Below, in pieces: positions 44,724 through 53,176 of a stretch of 64,000 nucleotides of DNA. The position numbers were made by a program, and so were the translations under genes. This DNA comes from Acidaminococcaceae bacterium (lineage in GTDB: Bacteria > Bacillota > Negativicutes > Acidaminococcales > Acidaminococcaceae). Position 1 is the first letter of the stretch. Each line of letters starts with the position of its first letter. The stretch covers positions 16,622-80,621 of the forward strand of contig JAFQZL010000063.1 in the NCBI GenBank assembly GCA_017405945.1, in the 5' to 3' direction. The notes beneath the pieces are model-generated. The model had not been told where the DNA came from. It did not search any database and saw only the letters and a list, made by a program, of their open reading frames with translations.

Positions 44724-46988
44724 ATGGCTGAAGAAACCAACATCGAGCAGTCCAAATCCAAGCCGATGACTGACAAGGAGTTGGAAGAACTTCTGCGTAA
44801 GTCCGAACAGAATGCGTCTTACCCGGATGTTCCGTTTGATGAGTTTACAGTCCCCACGCCGGAAGAATGGGTGGCGGCCTGTAACGAACTGTTAAAAGGC
44901 AAGCCTTTTGACAAGATGATGTACACCAAAAACTATGAAGGCATTACCTTCGACCCCATTTACACCCTGCGTAAATGGAAAGACATCCTGCCGACGGATG
45001 ATTATCCTGGCATGGGTGACTACCTGCGCGGAAGCACGGTGAATGGATACGTTCACGAACCCTGGGGTATCGCGCAGGCATGCGATCTCACCGAACCGCA
45101 GGAAAACAACGAACTGCTGAAATTTGAAATTTCCAAAGGCAGCACGGTTTACCATGTTCGCGTTGACAGCGCAACCCTGGCCGGCGTTGACGTAAAAGAT
45201 GCTGAAAAACCCGGTGATAAGGGCGTAAGCCTGACTACCCTGGAAGACATGCACACCATGCTGGACGGACTGGATCTGGAAAAACTGCCGTATATGCTGT
45301 ATACCGGCGAAGGCTCTGCCCGCCTGCTGGCAATGACGGTAGCCGCTCTGAAAGCTGCCGGCAAAAAGATTGAAAAGCTGCATGGTATTATCGGTGCCGA
45401 CCCGATCGGTGAGCTGGTAAAGAACGGCAAGACTGCTGAAAGTCTGGACGCCCTGTATGACCAGATGGCCGGCGTTATCAAATGGGCGAAGAAAAACGCT
45501 CCCGGCCTTCGCACCATCCTGGTTCGCAGCACCGTGTTCTCCCTGGGCGGAGCGGAAAGCGTTCAGGAAGTTGCTTATACCTATGCGGTAGCGGTTGAAT
45601 ATGTACGCCAGATGATGAAACGCGGTCTGGATGTCCATGATATTTCCCAGGCGATCGCCTTCGAATTCAACCAGGGCGCTAACTTCTTCATGGAAATTGC
45701 CAAACTGCGCGCGGCCCGTCAGATCTGGGCCAACATCATGAAGGAATTCGGTGCGGAAGAAGCAGACCGTGCTTCCTTCGTACATGGACGTCCGGCGTCT
45801 TTCACCAAGACAGTTATCGACCCGTATGTTAACATGCTGCGTAACTGTACCCAGTCTTTCTCCAGTGTTGTTGGCGGCGTTAATACCTTTGAAAATGAGC
45901 CCTTTGACGAACTGATCCGCAAAGGCGACACCTTCTCCCGCCGTATCGCCCGCAACATCCACATCATGTTGCAGGAAGAATTCGGCATGCAGGCGCCTAT
46001 CGATCAGGCCGGCGGCTCCTGGGCCGTTGAAGCGCTGACCAAACAGATTACTGAAAAAATCTGGGCTAAATTCCAGGAAGTAGAAGCAGCAGGCGGCGTG
46101 ATTGCTGCACTGAAAGACGGCAGCATCCAGAAAGGCATCGCCGATGTCCTGGCTGCCCGCTTCAAAGCGCTGGAACTGCGCAAAGACCGCGCGGTCGGTG
46201 TAAACATGTATCCGAACATGACGGAAGAACCGCTGGATCCCCGTCCGGAAAACACCGAAGAAATCAAAAAGATTCTGGTTGCTGCAGTTGAAAAATATGA
46301 AGCTGACGTTGACGCAAAAGAAGCGGAAGCAAAACTGGCTGCTGTTAAGGCAGCAGCTGCTGACGTTCTGGTTGACGCGGAAGCGGAAGCATTCGCTGCC
46401 GGCGCCACCATCGGCCAGGTTGCCAAAGCTGCTGCCAAAGAAGCCTGCGGCTGCTGCGGCGTAACCGTTGAACCGATTGCTGAACATCACTGGACAGAAA
46501 GATTCGAAGCCCTGCGCAGAGATACGGAAGCTTATATTGCCAAGACCGGCAAGAACGTGGAAGTATTCCTGGCCAACATGGGACCGATTCCGCAGCATAA
46601 AGCCCGCGCTGACTTCTCCACCAGCTTCCTGCAGGTTGGCGAATTCAACGTGCATCTGAACAATGGTTTCCAGGACGACCCCGACAAGCCCGATTCCCGT
46701 TGGGAAAAGGCTGCGGCTGCACTGAAGGCTGGCATCGACGAAGCTGGCACCCCGTATGACTGCGCGGTTATCTGCTCCACCGACGCTACCTATCCGGAAG
46801 ACGTACCGGGAATGGCTCCGCTGCTGAAAGCTGCCAACCCGACTATGAAACTGTTCCTGGCCGGCGCTCCTGCCAAAGATATGAAACAGACGTATCTGGA
46901 CGCAGGTGTGGACGACTTCATCAGCGTATCTGCCAACTGCTTTGATATTCTGAAAGACTTGCAGAAGAGGAAGGGGATGATTGAATAA
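44724..46988 (+). CDS. mutA: Methylmalonyl-CoA mutase, small (non-B12-binding) subunit
   Basis: Partner subunit of the heterodimeric mutase that interconverts succinyl-CoA and methylmalonyl-CoA on the propionate route. The protein has 754 residues, longer than the ~640 of Propionibacterium MutA. The N-terminal part is a TIM-barrel mutase domain ([29 protein letters not shown]). Residues ~515-590 are an Ala/Glu-rich stretch with a CGCCG motif. The C-terminal fold is cobalamin-binding-like but lacks DxHxxG ([16 protein letters not shown] instead), as expected for this subunit. ATG at 44724 has AGGAGG 10 nt upstream; TTG at 44718 is too close to it. Controlled by the cobalamin riboswitch. Confidence 0.93.
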   Translation: MAEETNIEQSKSKPMTDKELEELLRKSEQNASYPDVPFDEFTVPTPEEWVAACNELLKGKPFDKMMYTKNYEGITFDPIYTLRKWKDILPTDDYPGMGDYLRGSTVNGYVHEPWGIAQACDLTEPQENNELLKFEISKGSTVYHVRVDSATLAGVDVKDAEKPGDKGVSLTTLEDMHTMLDGLDLEKLPYMLYTGEGSARLLAMTVAALKAAGKKIEKLHGIIGADPIGELVKNGKTAESLDALYDQMAGVIKWAKKNAPGLRTILVRSTVFSLGGAESVQEVAYTYAVAVEYVRQMMKRGLDVHDISQAIAFEFNQGANFFMEIAKLRAARQIWANIMKEFGAEEADRASFVHGRPASFTKTVIDPYVNMLRNCTQSFSSVVGGVNTFENEPFDELIRKGDTFSRRIARNIHIMLQEEFGMQAPIDQAGGSWAVEALTKQITEKIWAKFQEVEAAGGVIAALKDGSIQKGIADVLAARFKALELRKDRAVGVNMYPNMTEEPLDPRPENTEEIKKILVAAVEKYEADVDAKEAEAKLAAVKAAAADVLVDAEAEAFAAGATIGQVAKAAAKEACGCCGVTVEPIAEHHWTERFEALRRDTEAYIAKTGKNVEVFLANMGPIPQHKARADFSTSFLQVGEFNVHLNNGFQDDPDKPDSRWEKAAAALKAGIDEAGTPYDCAVICSTDATYPEDVPGMAPLLKAANPTMKLFLAGAPAKDMKQTYLDAGVDDFISVSANCFDILKDLQKRKGMIE

Positions 46989-49186
46989 TGGCAAATCTGA
47001 ATCCTGATTTCACCAAGATTAGTTTTCCCGAACACCCTTCCTGCTCCTATGAGGACTGGAAGAAAGGTCTGGAAAAGAAGACCGGTGAAAACTGGGATGC
47101 CCTGAAAGGCACAACCCTGGAACGTATCCCGGTTGATCCGCTGTACACTGCTGAAATTTACAAAAAATGCAACCATCTGGATTTCATGAGCGGTATTCCT
47201 CCGTTCCTGCGTGGGCCGTACTCCACCATGTACGTATTCCGTCCCTGGACCGTACGTCAGTACGCCGGTTTCTCCACCGCAGAAGAATCCAACGCTTTCT
47301 ACCGCCGCAACCTGGCAGCCGGTCAGAAAGGTCTGTCTATCGCCTTTGACTTACCGACCCATCGCGGCTACGACGCGGATAACCCCCGTGTAGTAGGCGA
47401 CGTTGGTAAGGCAGGCGTATCCGTTTGCTCTATGTTGGACATGAACATCCTGTTCTCCGGCATTCCGCTGGACCAGATGTCCGTATCCATGACCATGAAC
47501 GGCGCCGTTCTTCCGATTCTGTCCTTCTTCATCGTATCCGGTGAGGAACAGGGCGTAGACAAGAAGATCATGGCCGGTACCATTCAGAACGATATTCTGA
47601 AGGAATTCATGGTTCGTAACACCTACATTTATCCGCCTGATATGTCCATGCGTATTATCGGCGACATTTTCGAGTACACCACCAACTACATGCCGAAGTT
47701 CAACTCCATTTCCATTTCCGGTTACCACATTCAGGAATGCGGCGCAACCTGCGATCTGGAATTAGGCTACACCCTGGCCGACGGCATGGAATACATCCGC
47801 ACCGGTGAAAGAGCAGGTCTGAAGGTTGACGCCTTCGCAAAACGTCTGTCTTTCTTCTGGGATATGGGCAAGAACTACTTCATGGAAGTTGCCAAGATGC
47901 GTGCGGCCCGTGTACTGTGGGCGAAGATTCTGAAGAGCTTCGGCGCCAAGAATCCAAAATCCATGGCACTGCGTACCCACTCCCAGACTTCCGGCTGGTC
48001 CCTCACCGAACAGGATCCGTTCAACAACATCTCCCGTACCTGTATGGAAGCTATGTCCGCAGCACTGGGCCACACCCAGTCCCTGCATACCAACGCACTG
48101 GACGAAGCCATCGCGCTGCCGACCGACTTCTCCGCACGTCTGGCACGTAACACCCAGCTGTACATCCAGGACGAGACCAAAGTCTGCAAGATCATCGATC
48201 CGTGGGGCGGCTCCTACTATCTGGAATACCTCACCAACGAGATCATCCGCCGTGCATGGGCACACATCCAGGAAGTTGAATCCCTGGGCGGTATGGCCAA
48301 AGCTATCGCTACCGGCCTGCCGAAGATGCGTATCGAAGAATGCGCGGCCCGCCGTCAGGCGAATATCGACAGCGGCAAGGAAACCATCGTCGGCCTGAAC
48401 AAATACCGTCTGGCCAAGGAAGACCCGCTGAACGTATTGTCCATCGATAACACCGCTGTTCGTAACGCTCAGATCAAACGTCTGGAAAAACTGCGTGCAG
48501 AACGGAATCCGGAAGCCGTTGCCCGCGATCTGGCAGCCCTGACTGCAGCAGCAGAAAGCCGCGAAAACGGCAACCTGCTGGAATGCGCCGTACAGGCAGC
48601 CCGCGACCGTGCATCTCTGGGCGAAATCTCCGACGCGATCGAAAAAGTATCCGGTCGTTTCAATGCGGTTATCCACACCGTATCCGGCGTATACAGCAGC
48701 GAATTCTCCGGCAACGACGATATGGAAAAAGCCAATGCGCTGGCTAAAGAGTTTGAAAAACTGGAAGGCCGCCGGCCACGTATCTTCCTGGCTAAGATGG
48801 GTCAGGACGGTCATGACCGCGGACAGAAAGTTCTGGCGACCTCCTTCGCTGACATGGGCTGGGACGTTGACGTAGGGCCTCTGTTCCAGACTCCGGAAGA
48901 AACTGCACAGGACGCAGTGGACAACGACGTTCACATGGTAGGCTTCTCCTCCCTGGCTGCCGGTCACAAGACCTTGCTGCCGGCTCTGGTGGAAGAACTT
49001 GCAAAACGCGGCCGTGAGGATATTCTGGTAACCATCGGCGGCGTTATCCCCGCACAGGATTACGATTATCTGTACGATCATGGCGCAGCTGCCATCTTCG
49101 GGCCTGGTACCAACATTCCGAAGTGCTGCATCAAACTGCTGCAGATGTTAGTAGACCGTGCGAAAGAGGAAGCGGCTCAGGAATAA
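46988..49186 (+). CDS. mutB: Methylmalonyl-CoA mutase, large (B12-binding) subunit
   Basis: Catalytic, adenosylcobalamin-binding subunit, 732 residues, normal length. The N-terminal barrel has the CoA- and substrate-binding blocks ([46 protein letters not shown]). The C-terminal B12 domain has the base-off motif GQDGHDRG, DxHxxG with His609 as lower axial ligand, then [10 protein letters not shown] and [11 protein letters not shown]. Start and stop codons overlap (TAATG) with mutA, giving coupled synthesis of the two subunits. No methylmalonyl-CoA epimerase or decarboxylase gene follows in the window. Confidence 0.96.
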   Translation: MANLNPDFTKISFPEHPSCSYEDWKKGLEKKTGENWDALKGTTLERIPVDPLYTAEIYKKCNHLDFMSGIPPFLRGPYSTMYVFRPWTVRQYAGFSTAEESNAFYRRNLAAGQKGLSIAFDLPTHRGYDADNPRVVGDVGKAGVSVCSMLDMNILFSGIPLDQMSVSMTMNGAVLPILSFFIVSGEEQGVDKKIMAGTIQNDILKEFMVRNTYIYPPDMSMRIIGDIFEYTTNYMPKFNSISISGYHIQECGATCDLELGYTLADGMEYIRTGERAGLKVDAFAKRLSFFWDMGKNYFMEVAKMRAARVLWAKILKSFGAKNPKSMALRTHSQTSGWSLTEQDPFNNISRTCMEAMSAALGHTQSLHTNALDEAIALPTDFSARLARNTQLYIQDETKVCKIIDPWGGSYYLEYLTNEIIRRAWAHIQEVESLGGMAKAIATGLPKMRIEECAARRQANIDSGKETIVGLNKYRLAKEDPLNVLSIDNTAVRNAQIKRLEKLRAERNPEAVARDLAALTAAAESRENGNLLECAVQAARDRASLGEISDAIEKVSGRFNAVIHTVSGVYSSEFSGNDDMEKANALAKEFEKLEGRRPRIFLAKMGQDGHDRGQKVLATSFADMGWDVDVGPLFQTPEETAQDAVDNDVHMVGFSSLAAGHKTLLPALVEELAKRGREDILVTIGGVIPAQDYDYLYDHGAAAIFGPGTNIPKCCIKLLQMLVDRAKEEAAQE

Positions 49187-49261
49187 CGGAATTGTAGGGA
49201 AGACAGCCTGACCGGCTGTTGACGGACAGTTCCCAAGCGTAAGAAGTATTATGGTGCGTGC

Positions 49262-49288
49262 CTGCCCCTGTTGTGGTAACGGGGGCAG
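49262..49288 (+). other. GC-rich hairpin between mutB and meaB
   Basis: CTGCCCCTGTT pairs with AACGGGGGCAG (one wobble) around a 5-nt loop. It lacks a T-run, so it is more likely an RNA-stability or partial-attenuation hairpin than a full terminator. Confidence 0.45.
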
Positions 49289-49371
49289 ACAGCCCATTTA
49301 TTTCATGTATGGGGAACGGGACGCGGAACGCATACGGTCAGCACAGCGTGCCGCATGCCGCATAACCATAT

Positions 49372-50574
49372 ATGAAGAAAGTTGAGATGATAATCATGCC
49401 TGAAATTCCAAAATCTGATTTACATCCCAGCTGGGTGCCTGAGGATGCAAATGAAAACTTTGCCTGTTCCGTAATGGGTGGCATCGACACGAAAGTTAAC
49501 GCCAACTCGGAAGAAAAAGTCTATGATCCTAATGCAGTCCGCAGGGTTCCGTTGCGCAGGAAACCCACTCTTGACGAGATTGTAAAGGGCGTAGGCGAAG
49601 GCAATCGCGTGATGTTATCCAAAGCGATTACTCTGATCGAAAGTAATGCTCCCAAAGATTTTGATAAGGCCCAGCGTGTATTGCAGGGGCTGCTGCCAAA
49701 AACGGGCAAGGCGCTGCGCATCGGTATCACCGGTGTCCCCGGCGCAGGCAAGAGTACGTTTATCGAGGCCTTTGGCCAGCTGCTGTGCAGCATGGGCTAC
49801 AAAGTGGCCGTTCTGGCCGTTGACCCCACCAGTCCTCTGACCGGCGGTTCCATTCTGGGTGATAAGACCCGTATGCAGAATCTGTCCCGGGAACCGAACT
49901 GCTTCATCCGTCCCACGCCTTCCGGCGGAACGTTAGGCGGCGTGGCCCGTAAGAGCCGCGAGACCATGATGCTCTGCGAAGCGGCAGGGTATGACGTAAT
50001 TCTGGTAGAAACCGTAGGCGTAGGCCAGTCGGAGACGACCGTCCGCAATATGGTAGACTTCTTTATGCTGGTTGTTCTGACCGGCGCAGGCGACGATCTG
50101 CAGGGTATCAAAAAAGGTATCATGGAATTGGCCGACGCGATTGTAGTTAACAAAGCGGACGGCGAAAACCTGGCGCGGGCTACCGTGACCCAGGGTGAAT
50201 ACGAACGTATGGTGGAATTCATCCGTCCGGCCACGGAAGGGTGGAAGACCCATGCTTATAAATGTTCCGCTCTGACCCATGACGGCTTGCCCGAACTGTG
50301 GGCCGTAATGCGGAAGTTTGAAAAAGAAACGAAAGAATCCGGAGTGTTCCAGAAACGCCGTAAAGCACAGCTTCTTTCCTGGGTACGCGGCATGATTGAC
50401 GAGCATCTCCATAACCTGTTCTTTAACGATCCTATGATTAAAGGCCGTATCCCGCTGGTTGAACATTCCGTTGTAAACGGGCTGATTTCTCCAAGCCAGG
50501 CGGTTACTGAGCTGATCCGCTGCTTCGATATGGACCGGGCGGCCATCAAGCATATGCAGAGCGGCAAGATGTAA
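49372..50574 (+). CDS. meaB: MeaB/ArgK-family GTPase, mutase chaperone
   Basis: G3E GTPase that gates cofactor loading and protects methylmalonyl-CoA mutase from inactivation. The protein has 400 residues, slightly longer than usual (~330-360) owing to an N-terminal extension. Walker A GVPGAGKST is at ~121-129, then AVDPTSPLTGGSILGDKTRM, the switch region ETVGVGQSE and base motif NKAD. The start is uncertain: ATG at 49372, 49387 or 49396 all lack a strong ribosome site. It lies ~185 bp after mutB, beyond a GC hairpin. Three hairpins follow its stop. Confidence 0.92.
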   Translation: MKKVEMIIMPEIPKSDLHPSWVPEDANENFACSVMGGIDTKVNANSEEKVYDPNAVRRVPLRRKPTLDEIVKGVGEGNRVMLSKAITLIESNAPKDFDKAQRVLQGLLPKTGKALRIGITGVPGAGKSTFIEAFGQLLCSMGYKVAVLAVDPTSPLTGGSILGDKTRMQNLSREPNCFIRPTPSGGTLGGVARKSRETMMLCEAAGYDVILVETVGVGQSETTVRNMVDFFMLVVLTGAGDDLQGIKKGIMELADAIVVNKADGENLARATVTQGEYERMVEFIRPATEGWKTHAYKCSALTHDGLPELWAVMRKFEKETKESGVFQKRRKAQLLSWVRGMIDEHLHNLFFNDPMIKGRIPLVEHSVVNGLISPSQAVTELIRCFDMDRAAIKHMQSGKM

Positions 50575-50610
50575 AGGTCGTCAGCGCTATCTTACACAAA
50601 GGCATATTCA

Positions 50611-50706
50611 CAGCGGCTACCGCCTTAGCTGCTGTGTGATAGTGGACTTCCTGCCGCCTCAGGAAGTCCGAAACCCCGGTGTCCGTAAGGATACCGGGGT
50701 TTTTGT
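50611..50706 (+). terminator. Three hairpins ending the mutase operon
   Basis: CACAGCGGCT/AGCTGCTGTG (50611-50636), GGACTTCCTG/CAGGAAGTCC (50644-50669) and AACCCCGGT/ACCGGGGTT with a T-run (50672-50704) lie in tandem. The last is a standard Rho-independent terminator. Confidence 0.8.
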
Positions 50707-50726
50707 ACAGTATTCTGCCTGAGAAA

Positions 50727-50909
50727 AACGAATGCGTGCAAGGTTTCGCAATACTGTGCCGTGTTTGCTGTTTCAAGGACTCATTCGCCTGTGGCTTCGA
50801 AACTCGGGGCTTTGCCCCTCAGACAGTCTTTCCAAGGGCGGCTCATTTCGTCTCATGAAATTACGCAAACACGTACAATGTATTGCTCAATCCTTGCACG
50901 CTTTACGTT
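50727..50909. repeat. 183-bp palindromic element (MITE-like)
   Basis: Left-arm blocks AACG, GCGTGCAAGG, GCAATAC and CGTGTTTGC recur in reverse complement and in mirror order on the right: GCAAACACG, GTATTGC, CCTTGCACGC and CGTT. Inter-block spacings are nearly equal (4/5 and 5/6 nt). The middle forms GGGGC-TTT-GCCCC (50806-50818). The whole element would fold as one long stem. No reading frame in it is credible, and no second copy is in the window. Confidence 0.65.
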
Positions 50910-50913
50910 ATCT

Positions 50914-51312
50914 TTATTCCGGATACTCGTTCAGCGGATCCTGGTCTTTGCCGATCAGGGTGAACATATCCGTCGTTTCGCGATTATAGGGCAGCTTGGA
51001 TTTGATGCGGCCCTGTTCCTGCAGCAGCCGTTCTGCTTCCAGGGGCATGATGTCCATGCGTTTCAGCTTTTTGTACACGGAAGGACGGAAGGCCCGCCAT
51101 ACTTCCATAATATTATGCAGTACCTGAGCGCTGGGGATTTCGAATTTCTCACGGCCTTCCAGTACCGACTGTACTTTGGCTCTGCGTTCCACAAGCTCTT
51201 CTTCCGCCAATCCTTCGATGATGCGGTCCAATTCCGCTTCCAGCGGGTTTGCCAGATAGTCCTCAATCATGATTTCCAGTTCGTTGTCGTATGTGATCCT
51301 GCGCTCTGCCAT
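50914..51312 (-). CDS. Conserved-looking hypothetical protein, 132 residues
   Basis: Soluble acidic/basic mixed protein, predicted mostly helical (NELEIMIEDYLANPLEAELDRIIEGLAEEELVERRAKVQSVL). No signal peptide, membrane span, Cys motif or recognised domain. Supported as a gene by AGGGAGG 6 nt before the ATG and by a good minus-strand promoter (51445-51473). Between them the leader can form AACGAA/TTCGTT and CCAAT/ATTGG stems. The stop codon lies 4 bp from the palindromic element. Function not recognised. Confidence 0.72.
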   Translation of the reverse strand: MAERRITYDNELEIMIEDYLANPLEAELDRIIEGLAEEELVERRAKVQSVLEGREKFEIPSAQVLHNIMEVWRAFRPSVYKKLKRMDIMPLEAERLLQEQGRIKSKLPYNRETTDMFTLIGKDQDPLNEYPE

Positions 51313-51444
51313 AATTAACCTCCCTCTGTCGCTTTATGACGAATAACACTACGAAATATGAAACGAAAATGTTGTATGGATTCAGTCAGAGTTCCCTTAA
51401 GGTCCAATACTCAAAACGAAAGCTTCGTTCTGATTGGTTACCTT

Positions 51445-51473
51445 ATTTTATCATTTGCAAGAATTATTATCAA
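51445..51473 (-). promoter_or_regulatory. Promoter of the 132-residue gene, with Fur-like overlap
   Basis: On the minus strand TTGATA and TAAAAT are separated by 17 bp. TGATAATAATTCTTG starts inside the -35 and matches the Fur consensus TGATAATnATTATCA at about 11 of 14 fixed positions. Confidence 0.5.
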
Positions 51474-51517
51474 TAAGAATATTAAAGCTAATAATAAAAA
51501 TTATCCGAACAATTGAG

Positions 51518-51547
51518 CCCTTGCTGCGGCAGCAGGACCGTTTTTTT
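51518..51547 (+). terminator. Terminator-like hairpin with no upstream gene
   Basis: CCTTGCTG/CAGCAGG (small bulge) is followed after four bases by seven T. No plus-strand gene precedes it, so it may end an unrecognised short transcript or be fortuitous. Confidence 0.4.
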
Positions 51548-51595
51548 GAAATATCCTCTTTACAAAATTGTCAAACCGTATTAAAATAACCCTGT

Positions 51596-51650
51596 AAGCA
51601 ACAAAGGTGTTGCGGATGTTGTATCCGTGCGTCTTTGTTGCTTTTTTGTT
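51596..51650 (+). terminator. Terminator, first copy of a repeated hairpin
   Basis: The outer stem AGCAACAAAG/CTTTGTTGCT has an inner GCGGAT/ATCCGT stem and is followed by TTTTTTG. Its right arm and T-run (GTCTTTGTTGCTTTTTTG) are identical to those at 53112-53129 after dapL. Confidence 0.8.
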
Positions 51651-51670
51651 TTTCGATTTTTTCGAAAACG

Positions 51671-51732
51671 CAGCCTGGCAGCCGCAGGGGGAAATGCGAG
51701 ACAGAGGGGCGAATGCGGCTGTCATTGGGCTG
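51671..51732 (+). other. Long hairpin upstream of dapL
   Basis: TGGCAGCCGCA (51676-51686) pairs with TGCGGCTGTCA (51714-51724), with one wobble, extended by CAGCC/GGCTG. The 27-nt loop is purine-rich. No T-run follows. I do not recognise it as a lysine riboswitch; it may be a leader structure of dapL. Confidence 0.5.
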
Positions 51733-51841
51733 TGTGAGGATCAGTTTTCCAATAAAAAACAGTGAATTTGCAATAATGACAGACAGGGATTGGCAAATCC
51801 CGTAAACAGACAGATAACAGTAAGGGAGTTTCTTCATTATC

Positions 51842-53038
51842 ATGGCATGGGTCAATGAGAATTTCGCCGCGCTGGAAGACAGTTACCTGTTTTCACAGGT
51901 GGCGCATAAGGTTGCGGACTTTTCTGCAGAGCATCCGGAGAAGAAAATCATCCGGCTGGGAATCGGTGATGTGACCCTTCCCCTGGCTCCGGTCGTAGTG
52001 GAAGCGATGCAGAAAGCTGCGGCGGAGATGGGCGTGAAGGAAACCTTCCGGGGTTACGGTCCGGAGCAGGGTTATGAATTTCTGCATGAAGCGCTGGTGA
52101 AGTATTACGCAGGCTTCGGCGTGACATTGGAATCTTCAGAGATTTTTATCAGCGACGGCGCGAAAAGCGATTGCGGCAATATTACGGATATCTTTGACGA
52201 CGCCAACGTGATTCTGGTTCCGGATCCGGTGTACCCGGTGTATCTGGATACCAACATCATGCGGGGAAGAAAGATCGTGTTCATGGAGGGAAGCCCGGAA
52301 AACGGATTCCTGCCCATGCCGGACCCGGCCGTGAAGGCGGACATCATCTACCTGTGTTCTCCCAATAATCCGACCGGAGCGGCTTATTCCAAAGCGCAGC
52401 TGAAAGAGTGGGTGGCGTATGCCCGGCAAAACGGCGCGGTGATTCTGTACGATGCAGCCTACGAAGCGTTTATCGAAGACGAAGCACTGCCCCGCAGTAT
52501 TTTCCAGATTGAAGGGGCAAAGGAATGCGCCATCGAATTGTGCTCCCTTTCCAAAACGGCGGGCTTTACCGGTACCCGCTGCGGGTATACCGTAGTGCCT
52601 CTGGCATTAAAGCGCAAAACGAAAAACGGTAAAGCAATGTCGTTGAATAAGATGTGGCTGCGGCGTCAGACTACCAAGTTCAACGGGGTTCCTTATATTG
52701 TGCAACGGGCCGCGGAAGCGGTGTTTACGCCGGAAGGACAGAAACAGTGCCGGGAAAACCTGGCTTACTATAAAGAGAACGCAAGGCTGATCGGGGCAGC
52801 GCTGCAGGAAAAAGGCATCACGTATTACGGGGGAACGAATTCACCGTACATTTGGATGCAGTGTCCCCGGCAGATGAAATCCTGGGTATTTTTTGATTTC
52901 CTTTTAGAGAAGCTGGGTATCGTGGGCACGCCCGGTTCCGGGTTCGGAAGCAGCGGCGAAGGGTGGTTCCGCCTCACGGCTTTTGCCAGCCGGAAAGCAA
53001 CGGAAGAAGCTGTGGAACGGTTCCGCAAGTTTCTCTGA
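51842..53038 (+). CDS. dapL: LL-diaminopimelate aminotransferase
   Basis: PLP aminotransferase that makes LL-diaminopimelate from tetrahydrodipicolinate in one step for lysine and peptidoglycan. The protein has 398 residues, normal for DapL. Motifs: RLGIGDVTLPLAP (~38-50), FRGYGPEQGYEFL, SDGAKSDCGNI, YLCSPNNPTGAAY and the PLP-lysine region ELCSLSKTAGFTGTRCGY (~237-254). The ribosome site GGGAG is rather far (~14 nt) from the ATG. It stands alone between two near-identical terminator hairpins, with no other dap genes in the window. Confidence 0.94.
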   Translation: MAWVNENFAALEDSYLFSQVAHKVADFSAEHPEKKIIRLGIGDVTLPLAPVVVEAMQKAAAEMGVKETFRGYGPEQGYEFLHEALVKYYAGFGVTLESSEIFISDGAKSDCGNITDIFDDANVILVPDPVYPVYLDTNIMRGRKIVFMEGSPENGFLPMPDPAVKADIIYLCSPNNPTGAAYSKAQLKEWVAYARQNGAVILYDAAYEAFIEDEALPRSIFQIEGAKECAIELCSLSKTAGFTGTRCGYTVVPLALKRKTKNGKAMSLNKMWLRRQTTKFNGVPYIVQRAAEAVFTPEGQKQCRENLAYYKENARLIGAALQEKGITYYGGTNSPYIWMQCPRQMKSWVFFDFLLEKLGIVGTPGSGFGSSGEGWFRLTAFASRKATEEAVERFRKFL

Positions 53039-53071
53039 GTAGAATTTCTGAAAAGAAACGTTGTTGGATTC

Positions 53072-53130
53072 AAGCAACAAAGACGTTGTGGGCAGGTGTT
53101 TATACCTGCCGGTCTTTGTTGCTTTTTTGT
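53072..53130 (+). terminator. Terminator of dapL, second copy of the repeated hairpin
   Basis: The outer stem AAGCAACAAAGAC/GTCTTTGTTGCTT has an inner GGCAGGT/ACCTGCC stem and is followed by TTTTTTG. It shares ~20 identical bases with the hairpin at 51596-51650. No glmS ribozyme core is seen between it and glmS. Confidence 0.85.
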
Positions 53131-53176
53131 TTTATAAAGAGAAATAGAAGAAAAGAGTTACAGGGAGGCAGTCTTT

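Noticed and set aside
44892..46994. 700-codon open frame on the minus strand
   Set aside because: It lies opposite mutA, which has strong family motifs; long antisense frames are common in this codon usage.
50761..51318. 185-codon open frame on the plus strand
   Set aside because: It starts inside the palindromic element and runs opposite the 132-residue gene, which has the better ribosome site and promoter.
51651..51841. Lysine riboswitch upstream of dapL
   Set aside because: The hairpin there has one stem and lacks the five-helix layout and conserved core.
53039..53176. glmS ribozyme
   Set aside because: The 138-bp gap holds a terminator and a ribosome site; no ribozyme core sequence is present.
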